64,000 bases of DNA from Gemmatimonadaceae bacterium (GTDB taxonomy: Bacteria; Gemmatimonadota; Gemmatimonadetes; Gemmatimonadales; Gemmatimonadaceae), in contig DATLUQ010000058.1 in assembly GCA_035533015.1 (NCBI GenBank), positions 45,388 through 109,387 on the forward strand. Reading direction: 5' to 3'. Each line of letters begins with the position of its first letter. Positions within the stretch are counted from its first letter, which is position 1. The notes beneath the pieces were generated by a model. It saw only the letters and a list, made by a program, of their open reading frames with translations. It was not told the origin of the DNA and searched no databases. The translations under genes were made by a program, and so were the position numbers. This document shows positions 8,812-16,213 of the stretch, piece after piece.

Positions 8812-9503
8812 GGCGCCCACTGTTGCGCCTTGGTCATCACGAACGGATTCACGGCCTGCATGAGCAAATCCGTGGCGTGGACGGCCGGCTGCATCCACGC
8901 CATGAGCAGCGGGCCGCCGAAGTAGAGCAGCACCACGAGCACGATGATGCCGTACCGCGACAACGCCTCGTACCGTACGGCCCACGACACCGGGAGCAGG
9001 TACTTCATCACGTGCGAGCCGTCGAGCGGCGGGATCGGAATGAGGTTGAAAGCGATGAGGATGAGGTTGAGCCAGATCCCGTAGCTCAGCATCACCTGCA
9101 GAATGGCCACCGTGGTCTGGGCCGGCGTGATCAGCCGGCCGATGAGGCCAAGCAGCACGATCGCCAGCGCGCATCCGATCGCGAGGGCCAGGTTGGCCGT
9201 GACACCGGCCAGCGACACGATGATATCACCGCGTTTGAAGTTCCGGTAATTTCGCGGATTCACCGGCACCGGCTTCGCCCCGCCCAGAACCATCTGGCCA
9301 TGCGTCGCGATGAGCAACACGGCGGGCAGCAGCAGCGTCATGAAAGGGTCGATGTGCTTGACCGGATTCCAGGTCAGGCGCCCGAGCTGATAGGCGGTGG
9401 GATCCCCCTGGCGCAGCGCGGCGTAGCCGTGCGCGTACTCGTGCGCGATCACGGAAAACAGCAGGACCGGCGCGACGAAGAGGATGGTCTGGAATGTATT
9501 CAA
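8808..9503 (-). CDS. Site-2 protease family protein (M50 zinc metalloprotease)
   Basis: An integral membrane protein of about 231 residues. It has the zinc motif HEYAH (residues 21-25 from the start used here) in the first helix and the distal NLIPIPPLDGSH motif that supplies the third metal ligand, with about five to six hydrophobic helices. This compact form matches the rhomboid-like M50 proteins often found beside scpA-scpB. The start is uncertain: I used TTG at 9503 (LNTFQTILFVAP) because the longer frame reaches across the divergent rpsT promoter; a GTG about 100 bases further upstream is the alternative. Substrate unknown. Confidence 0.85.
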   Translation of the reverse strand: MNTFQTILFVAPVLLFSVIAHEYAHGYAALRQGDPTAYQLGRLTWNPVKHIDPFMTLLLPAVLLIATHGQMVLGGAKPVPVNPRNYRNFKRGDIIVSLAGVTANLALAIGCALAIVLLGLIGRLITPAQTTVAILQVMLSYGIWLNLILIAFNLIPIPPLDGSHVMKYLLPVSWAVRYEALSRYGIIVLVVLLYFGGPLLMAWMQPAVHATDLLMQAVNPFVMTKAQQWAP

Positions 9504-9624
9504 CGGTGGGGTGGAAGCGCGGGGCGAGGCGGCGGCTTGGACAGGGCCGACGCGGGTAAGGTAGTGGGCCTGGCAAAGGGTGTCAAAGTGCTGTGATATC
9601 ACGACATCGGCGTCATCCACGCGC

Positions 9625-9653
9625 TTGACATCCCCCAGGGGCCCGCCTAGGTT
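9625..9653 (+). promoter_or_regulatory. Sigma-70-type promoter of rpsT
   Basis: TTGACA at 9625-9630, a 17-base spacer, then TAGGTT at 9648-9653. Transcription would begin near 9660 and give a leader of roughly 44 bases before the rpsT GTG, which carries GGAG six bases upstream. The -35 is a perfect consensus, and the only gene it can serve on this strand is rpsT. Confidence 0.7.
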
Positions 9654-9703
9654 GCTGCGTTCGCGCCACCGCGCGAAATCACAGGCAAATCTCGGAGAAT
9701 TTC

Positions 9704-9937
9704 GTGCCAAAAATCGCATCCGCGAAAAAGAACATGCGGAAGTCCAGGGCCGCCACAGTGCGCAACCGCGCGCAGCGCGCGACGCTCAGGACCGCGCTGA
9801 AGAAGGCCAAGGCACCCGGCGCGTCGCAGGCTGACAAGATCACGGCTGCGAAGTTGGCCGACCGGGCCGCCCGAAAGGGGTTGCTCCATCGGAACGCTGC
9901 AGGGCGCCACAAGAGCCAGATCGCGCGCGCCAAGTAA
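9704..9937 (+). CDS. rpsT: 30S ribosomal protein S20
   Basis: A 77-residue basic protein, slightly shorter than the usual 85-90. It starts MPKIASAKKNMRKS and contains RNRAQRATLRTALKKAK, the helical rRNA-binding core of bS20, and ends GRHKSQIARAK. The GTG start at 9704 has GGAG six bases upstream. It is monocistronic, with its own promoter at 9625-9653 and an intrinsic terminator at 9962-9991. S20 binds 16S rRNA early in 30S assembly. Confidence 0.97.
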   Translation: MPKIASAKKNMRKSRAATVRNRAQRATLRTALKKAKAPGASQADKITAAKLADRAARKGLLHRNAAGRHKSQIARAK

Positions 9938-9961
9938 ACGGCGCCGCTCCCGTTTCGCGCG

Positions 9962-9991
9962 AAGGGCCGCGACGACGTCGCGGCCCTTTTT
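9962..9991 (+). terminator. Rho-independent terminator after rpsT
   Basis: A 12-base-pair stem (9962-9973 with 9977-9988) around a three-base loop, very GC-rich (core GGGCCGCGAC), ending in a run of five T at 9987-9991. It starts 25 bases after the rpsT stop. There is no A-run on the other side, so it should not act on the convergent gene at 10018. Confidence 0.88.
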
Positions 9992-10017
9992 CGCACCCAG
10001 TCGTCTCACGGGCTCCG

Positions 10018-11022
10018 TCACAGCGCGGCCAATTCGGCCCCGCATCGCTCGCAGTACCACTCCGTGGGATAGTTCATCGCTCCACATTCAGCGCACTTGA
10101 GCGTTTTGGGCTGTTCCACTGCGCCCGAGGGACGGAGGACGATCGGCTGGTTGCCGGTGACGTTTGCGGCATACGGCCGTTCGCCACGCCGGTCGGGTTC
10201 GGCAGCCTTGCCTACCAGCCCCAACGTCGGGTCGGCCGCGTCAGCGGAGCGGATGAAGCCCCCATCCTGAGGCGCCCGAGGGATCCCCGAGGCAAGCGAT
10301 TCGGCCAGCGTATCGCTCTGGTCCTGCGTGATCTGCGGCCCGGTCGGATTGGCCGGCTTGGGCGACGATTTCACCGGCGTCTGCGACGAGCGCGGCGACA
10401 CGACCGACTTGAGGAAGGCGAGTTCGTCGAACGAGGCCTGCTCGGGCGTCCGGTTCGCAGCCGCGGACGGCGGCCCCGCGTGCGCTTCAGTTTCGAGCGG
10501 CCGGCCGGCAGGCGCCGGATGGGGCTGAGCCGGCGGCTCCGGCCGCCGCGGGGCGGGCTCAGGTTCGGCGGCCGCCGGCGATGCACCCATCGCCGCACCC
10601 AACAATTCGTGGACGCGATTCAGGTCGGCGCCGGCCACGGCCTGCTCGGCCGCGATCGCCGCGAGGGCGTCGTCGGCTTCCTTTGCCGTGGCGTCCCATT
10701 CGTCGGGCGACAGTTCACCCACGTGGGCACGCAGTTCGGCCTCGGCCCGGGCATCGCGCCGCGCGTTCTCCCGCTCGGCCAGTTCGGCGAGCTGTGTGGT
10801 GTAACGTTCCGCCTGCGCCTCCAACTCGGCGGCGTGCGTCTTGAGCTCGTCCACCACGCCGGCCAGCCGGGTCTCGTAGTCGTGCCGCACGCGATCGTAG
10901 ACGTTGGGCGGCGTCGTGTCGCGTCGCGACTCGAGCGTGGCGAGCCAAGTCTCGAACTTGGCCCGCTCCTCCATGAGCGCCGTCACGATGTCGAGCGAAG
11001 AATTGGGAAGCTTCTTGGTCAT
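10018..11022 (-). CDS. Coiled-coil protein with C-terminal zinc ribbon, unknown function
   Basis: A 334-residue cytoplasmic protein not recognised beyond its architecture. Residues ~15-110 are predicted to form a long charged coiled coil (for example ELKTHAAELEAQAERYTTQL), then come acidic helices, a long Pro/Ala-rich disordered linker (150-290), and a C-terminal zinc ribbon with CAEC ... CERC. Start at 11022 overlaps the stop of the aldolase gene (ATGA), placing it last in the pyrR-pyrB-pyrC-aldolase array. No membrane segment or catalytic motif is visible. Proteins with this coiled-coil plus ribbon layout may act as scaffolds or nucleic-acid-associated factors; that is a guess. Confidence 0.85.
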   Translation of the reverse strand: MTKKLPNSSLDIVTALMEERAKFETWLATLESRRDTTPPNVYDRVRHDYETRLAGVVDELKTHAAELEAQAERYTTQLAELAERENARRDARAEAELRAHVGELSPDEWDATAKEADDALAAIAAEQAVAGADLNRVHELLGAAMGASPAAAEPEPAPRRPEPPAQPHPAPAGRPLETEAHAGPPSAAANRTPEQASFDELAFLKSVVSPRSSQTPVKSSPKPANPTGPQITQDQSDTLAESLASGIPRAPQDGGFIRSADAADPTLGLVGKAAEPDRRGERPYAANVTGNQPIVLRPSGAVEQPKTLKCAECGAMNYPTEWYCERCGAELAAL

Positions 11023-11666
11023 TCGGTGTCCCGCGCGGCTTTGGCGGCGGCGCGCAGTTCGGCTGCATGCGCGTCGCTCAACGTGCGGATCCGCCCCACC
11101 TGGCGCGCAGCGAGCAGGATGCGCGCCGCGTGCTCCAGGCTTTCCATGCGCTGGTGCGCAATGGTGAGGGTTGGACCGACGGTGGTTGCGCCGTGATTGG
11201 CCATGATAAACGCGTCGTGATGCGGTAGGAAGGGTTCGAACAGGTCGGCGAGCTGCTCGCCGCCCGGTGTGGCGTACGGAATGAGAGGCACTCCGCCCAT
11301 CTGGAGCACGACCTCGGGAAGCACGGGCGCCATGAAATCCTCGCCCGCCACCCCGAAAGCCGTCGCCGTTGGTGGATGCGCGTGGACCACAGCACGCACG
11401 TCGGACCGCAGGCGGTAGATGCGCATATGCATCCTTATCTCTGACGACGCAGGATGGTTCCCGGAAACGAGATGCCCGTCGGGGTCCACCACCACCAGGT
11501 CCTCGGCCCGTAGCTCCGCCTTGGACATCCCGGCCGGGGTGACCAGTAGGTTCCCATTGTCCAACCGGACGGAGACGTTGCCGTCCGGGCCCGCGATCAG
11601 CCCGCGGGCGTCCAGCCGACGGCAGACGCGGACGACCTCAGCGCGAAGCGCGGGCTCGCCGGCCAC
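11019..11666 (-). CDS. Class II aldolase/adducin family protein
   Basis: A 215-residue zinc enzyme of the fuculose-phosphate aldolase / ribulose-5-phosphate epimerase fold. The phosphate-binding GNVSVR motif is at residues 28-33 (PDGNVSVRLDNG), the metal site motif is VVHAHPPTATAF, and a further conserved NHGATTVG follows. The GTG start at 11666 lies three bases after the pyrC stop, so it is translated from the pyr transcript. The substrate cannot be read from sequence: fuculose, rhamnulose and methylthioribulose phosphates are all possible for the family. No other gene of those pathways is nearby. Confidence 0.88.
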   Translation of the reverse strand: MAGEPALRAEVVRVCRRLDARGLIAGPDGNVSVRLDNGNLLVTPAGMSKAELRAEDLVVVDPDGHLVSGNHPASSEIRMHMRIYRLRSDVRAVVHAHPPTATAFGVAGEDFMAPVLPEVVLQMGGVPLIPYATPGGEQLADLFEPFLPHHDAFIMANHGATTVGPTLTIAHQRMESLEHAARILLAARQVGRIRTLSDAHAAELRAAAKAARDTE

Positions 11667-11669
11667 CCT

Positions 11670-12962
11670 TCACCCCGCAATCCGGTGAATCACGCGCCCG
11701 TCGACCAGCGTGTAGTGGACCCGGCCGGTGAGGGTCATACCGGCATACGGCGAGTTCCTCCCTTTGGACCGGAACTTGGCCGGGTCGACCGTCCACTCCG
11801 CCACGGGATCGAACACCGTGACGTCGGCCGGGCTGCCGCGGCGGAGCGTGCCACCCGGCAGGTGGAAGATGCGCGCCGGTGCCACGGCCATCCGGTCGAT
11901 GAGCAGGGGCACGTCGATGATGCCGGGCTTCACCAGCCAAGTGACGTTGACGGCGAACGCCGTCTCCAACCCGACGATACCGTTGGGGGCATCGGCGAAC
12001 TCACGTTCCTTCTCGTCGTAGTGGTGGGGGGCGTGGTCGGTCGCGATGACGTCGATCGTGCCATCGCGCACCGCGTCGCGTAGCGCCTCGACGTCGTCGG
12101 CCGTGCGCAGCGGCGGATTCATCTTGGCATTCGTGTTGTACGCCCCGACGGCCTCCTCGGTGAGCGAGATGTGGTGCGGGCACACCTCGGCCGTGACGTT
12201 GATGTGGCGCTCCTTCCCCCACCGGATGAGGTCCACCGACCCGCGGGTGCTCATGTGGCACAGATGGATATGGCCGCCGGTGCGGCGGGCCAGCAGAATG
12301 TCGCGGATGGCCATGATTTCCTCGGCCTCCGAAGGGATGCCCTTGAGCCCGAGCTTCGCGCTCATGAGTCCTTCGTTCATCGCGCCGCCCTGGGCGAGCG
12401 TCGGCTCCTCGCAGTGGTCAGCCACCGGGATGCCGAAGTTGCGGGCGTACTCGAGCGCGGTGCGCATCAGGTGCGCGCTCACCACGGGTTTGCCGTCGTC
12501 GCTCACCGCCACCGCGCCGGCGCCCACCATCTCTCCGAACTCGGCGAGCGAGATCCCCTTCTGGCCCACCGAGATGGCGCCGATCGGGTAGACGCGGGCC
12601 GCGTCGGCCCGCTGGGACTGGCGAACGATGAACCCGACCGCCGCCTGGTTATCGGTCACCGGATCGGTGTTGGGCATGGCGCAGACGGCGGTGAATCCGC
12701 CGACGGCCGCCGCCCGGGCGCCAGTGGTGATCGTCTCCACGTCCTCGCGGCCCGGCTCGCGCAGGTGGCAGTGCACGTCGATGAATCCAGGAGCGACGAC
12801 CAGTCCAGCGCAGTCCACGATCTCCGCCGAGGGGGCGCCCTCGGCCACCCTCGGCCCAACCTCGGCGATGGTGCCGTCGGCGATCAGCACATCGGCCGTG
12901 GCGTCGAGCCGCTGCGACGGATCCACCACGCGGCCACCGCGCAGCAATATCAGTTTACTCAT
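11670..12962 (-). CDS. pyrC: Dihydroorotase
   Basis: A 430-residue amidohydrolase that cyclises carbamoyl aspartate to dihydroorotate in pyrimidine synthesis. The metal-binding pair is His64 and His66 in [11 protein letters not shown]; the catalytic aspartate region is [13 protein letters not shown]; the substrate loop KMNPPLR is intact. Length and metal motifs fit an active class I (long) dihydroorotase, not the inactive PyrC-like subunit seen beside some PyrB enzymes. ATG at 12962 overlaps the pyrB stop (ATGA). Expressed with pyrR and pyrB. Confidence 0.97.
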   Translation of the reverse strand: MSKLILLRGGRVVDPSQRLDATADVLIADGTIAEVGPRVAEGAPSAEIVDCAGLVVAPGFIDVHCHLREPGREDVETITTGARAAAVGGFTAVCAMPNTDPVTDNQAAVGFIVRQSQRADAARVYPIGAISVGQKGISLAEFGEMVGAGAVAVSDDGKPVVSAHLMRTALEYARNFGIPVADHCEEPTLAQGGAMNEGLMSAKLGLKGIPSEAEEIMAIRDILLARRTGGHIHLCHMSTRGSVDLIRWGKERHINVTAEVCPHHISLTEEAVGAYNTNAKMNPPLRTADDVEALRDAVRDGTIDVIATDHAPHHYDEKEREFADAPNGIVGLETAFAVNVTWLVKPGIIDVPLLIDRMAVAPARIFHLPGGTLRRGSPADVTVFDPVAEWTVDPAKFRSKGRNSPYAGMTLTGRVHYTLVDGRVIHRIAG

Positions 12963-13921
12963 CGGCCGCCCCCGTGCTTGGCGGCTTCGGCCAGCTCCGG
13001 GCGACCGCCCGACAGCAGGTAGAGCACGGCCATGCGGACGGCCACGCCGTTGGTCACCTGATTGAGAATCACGCTGAACGGCCCGTCCGCCACGTCGGAG
13101 TCGATCTCGACGCCGCGGTTCATGGGGCCGGGGTGGAGGATGAGGATGTCGCGGCCCGCACGCTCCAGCCGCTCGCGCGACACGCCGAACACGCGATTGT
13201 ACTCGCGCAGCGAGGGGATGTACCCCGCCGTCATGCGCTCGAGCTGCAAGCGAAGGATGTTGAGCGCGTCGGCCCAGCCGATGGCGTCCTCGATGTGATC
13301 GAAGATCGTCACGCCCATTTCGTCGATCGCGTTGGGCAGCAGCGACCGCGGGCCGCACACTGCCACTTGGGCGCCCATCTTCGTGAGCCCCCAGATGTTC
13401 GACCGCGCGACCCGCGAGTGCAGGACGTCGCCGCAAATGCAGACCTTGAGCCCCTCGAGCTTCTTGAAGTGGTCGCGGAGGGTGAGCAGGTCGAGCAGCC
13501 CCTGCGTGGGGTGCTCATGCGTACCGTCGCCGGCATTGATCACGTTGGACTCGATGCGGTCGGCCAGGAACTGGGCGGCCCCAGAAGCCCCGTGGCGGAT
13601 GACCACCATGTCGATGCGCATCGCCTCGAGGTTCCGCGCCGTGTCGACCAGCGTCTCCCCCTTGGAGACGCTCGATCCCGAGGCCGCCACGTTCACCGTA
13701 TCGGCCGACAACCGCTTCTCCGCGAATTCAAACGACACGCGCGTACGGGTGGAGGCTTCGAAAAACAGATTGACGATCGTGGCGCCGCGCAGCGTGGGCA
13801 CTTTCTTGATCGCACGCTCACTGATCTCCTTGAACGGTTCGGCCGTGTCGAGGATCAATGCGATTTGTTCGCCGGTGAGCGGCTCGAGCCCGAGAAGGTC
13901 CTTCCCGAGCGGCCCGGTCAT
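12959..13921 (-). CDS. pyrB: Aspartate carbamoyltransferase catalytic subunit
   Basis: A 320-residue transcarbamylase joining carbamoyl phosphate to aspartate, the committed pyrimidine step. The carbamoyl-phosphate loop [13 protein letters not shown] (around residue 57) and the aspartate-side motifs HPTQGLLD and HPGPMNRG are complete. No pyrI regulatory gene is adjacent, so the enzyme is probably a simple trimer or dodecamer with PyrC, with control at transcription through PyrR. ATG at 13921 overlaps the pyrR stop (ATGA). Confidence 0.97.
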   Translation of the reverse strand: MTGPLGKDLLGLEPLTGEQIALILDTAEPFKEISERAIKKVPTLRGATIVNLFFEASTRTRVSFEFAEKRLSADTVNVAASGSSVSKGETLVDTARNLEAMRIDMVVIRHGASGAAQFLADRIESNVINAGDGTHEHPTQGLLDLLTLRDHFKKLEGLKVCICGDVLHSRVARSNIWGLTKMGAQVAVCGPRSLLPNAIDEMGVTIFDHIEDAIGWADALNILRLQLERMTAGYIPSLREYNRVFGVSRERLERAGRDILILHPGPMNRGVEIDSDVADGPFSVILNQVTNGVAVRMAVLYLLSGGRPELAEAAKHGGGR

Positions 13922-14469
13922 GTGCCGGCTTCCGGCCGGATCTGCACGACGGCATCGCGGCCATCGAGTTCGGTCACCATCACGTCAATGCGCCCGCCGG
14001 GCGCGACGTCGAGCGTCTTCCCGACGACATCGGCGTGGATCGGCAGCTCGCGGCCGCCCCGGTCGATGAGCACCGCAAGGGCGATGCGCTTGGGCCGCCC
14101 GAAGTCGGCCAACTCGTCGAGCGCCGCGCGCACCGTGCGCCCGGTGTACAGCACATCGTCCACGATCACCACGTGTTTGCCATCGATGTCCCACGGAATG
14201 TCGGTCGGCCCGACCACGGGTCGGGGCCCCACCGTCTGCAGGTCGTCGCGGTACAGCGTGATGTCGAGCGCGCCCTGCGGGACCGTGACGTGCTCGCGTT
14301 CGGCGATCATCGATACGATTCGCGCCGCGAGTTGAACTCCGCGGCGCTGAATACCAACGATGAGCAGATCGTCCGTGCCATCGTTCAACTCGACGATTTC
14401 GTCGGCCATTCGACGGAGGGTTCGTTGGAGCGATCGCGCGTCGAGAATGGTGAGAGGGGAGGCGGGCAT
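13918..14469 (-). CDS. pyrR: Bifunctional pyr operon regulator / uracil phosphoribosyltransferase
   Basis: A 183-residue PyrR, matching the usual ~180. The PRPP-binding signature [13 protein letters not shown] is intact and the N terminus ([20 protein letters not shown]) is typical. PyrR binds pyr mRNA when UMP is high and promotes attenuation; it also has weak UPRTase activity. The start is set at ATG 14469; GTG 14475 is an in-frame alternative, and a longer frame reaches 14559 but overlaps the divergent DUF3108 promoter. The leader before pyrR is short, and I could not identify a PyrR anti-antiterminator hairpin in it. Confidence 0.95.
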   Translation of the reverse strand: MPASPLTILDARSLQRTLRRMADEIVELNDGTDDLLIVGIQRRGVQLAARIVSMIAEREHVTVPQGALDITLYRDDLQTVGPRPVVGPTDIPWDIDGKHVVIVDDVLYTGRTVRAALDELADFGRPKRIALAVLIDRGGRELPIHADVVGKTLDVAPGGRIDVMVTELDGRDAVVQIRPEAGT

Positions 14470-14545
14470 CGCCACCCAATATGGCGAATCGCCGCGAGAA
14501 AATGAAGCGCGGGGGAACATCAAGGGGCCGGACAGGGTTGTTCTG

Positions 14546-14574
14546 TTGGCACCACTCACTCAGCTTTCTATACA
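14546..14574 (+). promoter_or_regulatory. Candidate promoter overlapping the DUF3108 start codon
   Basis: TTGGCA at 14546-14551, a 17-base spacer and TATACA at 14569-14574. This is close to the sigma-70 consensus, but the -10 runs into the ATG at 14574, so a transcript from it would begin near 14581 and omit that codon. Either the gene starts at a later TTG (14589), or this is not the working promoter. Confidence 0.35.
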
Positions 14575-15386
14575 TGCGCTGCCGTTACTTGCCGTTCTTC
14601 GTCTTCGCCCTGACCGTGCCCGCGGTGATGCAGGCCCAGGCCGCCGGTCCACCCGTCCACGCCGATTCGACCGGCCCGGGGGCGCCCCAACATTGGCCCT
14701 TCTCCGTCGGGGAGAAGATGATTTTTCAGGGCAAGTTCGGGTTCCTGCCCGTAGGCCGGGCCGAGGTCGTGCTCGAGGACCGCGACACGGTGCGCGGCCA
14801 CGAAACCTACCGGGTGCGGTTCTCCGTCAACGGCGGCCCGTCGTGGTTCGGAGTGCACGACAACTATACCAGTTGGTTCGATGATCAGACGCTGGTTTCG
14901 TATCGCTACCACCAGGACATCCACGAAGGGCGATACAAGCGCAACACGATGTACGACATCTTCCCAAGTCAGGGAGTCTATACCAAGAACGGCACGGACA
15001 CGAGCATCACCGTCCCGGCTCCCCTCGACGACCAATCGTTCATCTACTTCGTGCGCACTCTGCCCCTCGCGGTTGGCCAGCACTACGAGTGGAACCGGTA
15101 CTTCGTGGCCGACAAGAATCCGGTGATCGTGGATGTCGAACGGCGAGAGGAAGTCGAAGTGCCGGCAGGCAAGTTCATGTGCCTGGTGCTCAAGCCCACC
15201 ATCAAGACTTCGGCGCTGTTCAGTCAAGGCGGCCACGCGGAGATCTGGATCAGCGACGACGACCGCCGGCTGATCGTGCAGATGAAGTCGGGTCTTCCTT
15301 TCGGATCGCTCAACCTCTACCTGCAGAGCTTCACCGAGGGCACCGGAAAGCCGACCACCACGGACCCCGGCAAAGCCAAGCCGTAA
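14574..15386 (+). CDS. Secreted DUF3108 domain-containing protein
   Basis: A 270-residue exported protein. The signal peptide is MRCRYLPFFVFALTVPAVMQAQA; the mature part contains the DUF3108 features 'PFSVGEKMIFQGKFGFLPVG' and 'VPAGKFMCLVLKPTIKT', with an EIWISDDDRRLIVQMKS segment. DUF3108 proteins are predicted periplasmic beta-proteins related in fold to LolA/LolB-type lipid-binding barrels; function is unknown. I took ATG 14574 because it places the signal peptide at the N terminus; a frame from 14481 would add an uncharged, improbable extension. It is flanked by pyrR (divergent) and two tRNA-Ser genes (convergent), so it is probably monocistronic. Confidence 0.85.
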   Translation: MRCRYLPFFVFALTVPAVMQAQAAGPPVHADSTGPGAPQHWPFSVGEKMIFQGKFGFLPVGRAEVVLEDRDTVRGHETYRVRFSVNGGPSWFGVHDNYTSWFDDQTLVSYRYHQDIHEGRYKRNTMYDIFPSQGVYTKNGTDTSITVPAPLDDQSFIYFVRTLPLAVGQHYEWNRYFVADKNPVIVDVERREEVEVPAGKFMCLVLKPTIKTSALFSQGGHAEIWISDDDRRLIVQMKSGLPFGSLNLYLQSFTEGTGKPTTTDPGKAKP

Positions 15387-15418
15387 CTCCGCGGCTCACC
15401 TGTTCCGGGCGAAGCCTA

Positions 15419-15506
15419 CGGATGGGGTGGGATTCGAACCCACGGTACGCTTTTGACGTACACACACTTTCCAGGCGTGCGCCTTAAACCACTCGGCCAC
15501 CCATCC
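15419..15506 (-). tRNA. tRNA-Ser (anticodon GGA)
   Basis: An 88-base tRNA with the long variable arm of class II tRNAs. The 5' end GGATGGG pairs with CCCATCC at the 3' end; the T-arm GGTTCGAATCC is present; the anticodon loop CTGGAAA gives anticodon GGA, reading UCC/UCU serine codons. The discriminator base is G, as expected for serine tRNAs, and CCA is not encoded. Confidence 0.95.
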
Positions 15507-15564
15507 AGGAAACGGCGCGCCGGCAGACCTGGGACTGCGGCAGCGCGCCGAGTATTTCGAGCAG

Positions 15565-15651
15565 CGGACAGGGTGAGATTCGAACTCACGATACCGTTGC
15601 CGGTATGCCGGTTTTCGAGACCGGTGCCTTCAGCCACTCGGCCACCTGTCC
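15565..15651 (-). tRNA. tRNA-Ser (anticodon CGA)
   Basis: An 87-base class II tRNA with acceptor stem GGACAGG/CCTGTCC, a long variable arm, T-loop AGTTCGAATCT and anticodon loop TCTCGAAAA, giving anticodon CGA for UCG. Discriminator G; CCA not encoded. It lies 58 bases upstream of the GGA serine tRNA on the same strand, so the pair is probably cotranscribed. Confidence 0.95.
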
Positions 15652-15709
15652 AAGAGCCTCGAAAAGTAGACCGCAAGTCGCGATGTGTCAACGCGATGCG
15701 CCGCGGAAT

Positions 15710-16213
15710 CTACGGCGAGGAGGATCCATCACGCCGGGCCGCGAAGAACTCCCTGAGCATCGCGCCGCACGCGAATTCCTCCACCCCGGCGCGCACCGCC
15801 ACATGATGGTTCAGCTTGGGATGCCGTACGAGGTCGCCCACAGACCCCACCATGCCGGCTTTCTCATCCCACGCTCCGAACACCAGCCGATCGATGCGCG
15901 CCAGCACGAGCGCACCGGCGCACATCGCGCACGGCTCGAGTGTGACGTACAGGGTACAGTCGATCAGCCGCCAGTCGCCGAGGGCCTGGGCGGCCTGGCG
16001 AATGGCAAGCACCTCGGCATGCGCCGTCGGATCCTGATCGCGCACCGTGCGATTGCCGGCGCGCGCCACAACCACGCCGCGGCGCACGATCACCGCCCCG
16101 ACGGGAACGTCGCCCGCTTCGGCGGCCGCCCGCGCCTCGGCCACCGCCTCGTTCATCCAGGATTCGTCCGCTCCCGGCGCGGGGCCGGGCACGCGAGGCG
16201 CGTCCGAGTTCAC
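15710..16213 (-). CDS. tadA: tRNA-specific adenosine deaminase
   Basis: A 167-residue zinc deaminase that converts adenosine to inosine at the wobble position (A34) of tRNA-Arg(ACG). The zinc/catalytic motif is HAE at 65-67 ([12 protein letters not shown]) with the Cys pair PCAMC (Cys95, Cys98). The C-terminal segment [14 protein letters not shown] is typical of TadA. GTG at 16213 overlaps the clpB stop (GTGA), so it follows clpB on one transcript. Confidence 0.95.
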   Translation of the reverse strand: MNSDAPRVPGPAPGADESWMNEAVAEARAAAEAGDVPVGAVIVRRGVVVARAGNRTVRDQDPTAHAEVLAIRQAAQALGDWRLIDCTLYVTLEPCAMCAGALVLARIDRLVFGAWDEKAGMVGSVGDLVRHPKLNHHVAVRAGVEEFACGAMLREFFAARRDGSSSP

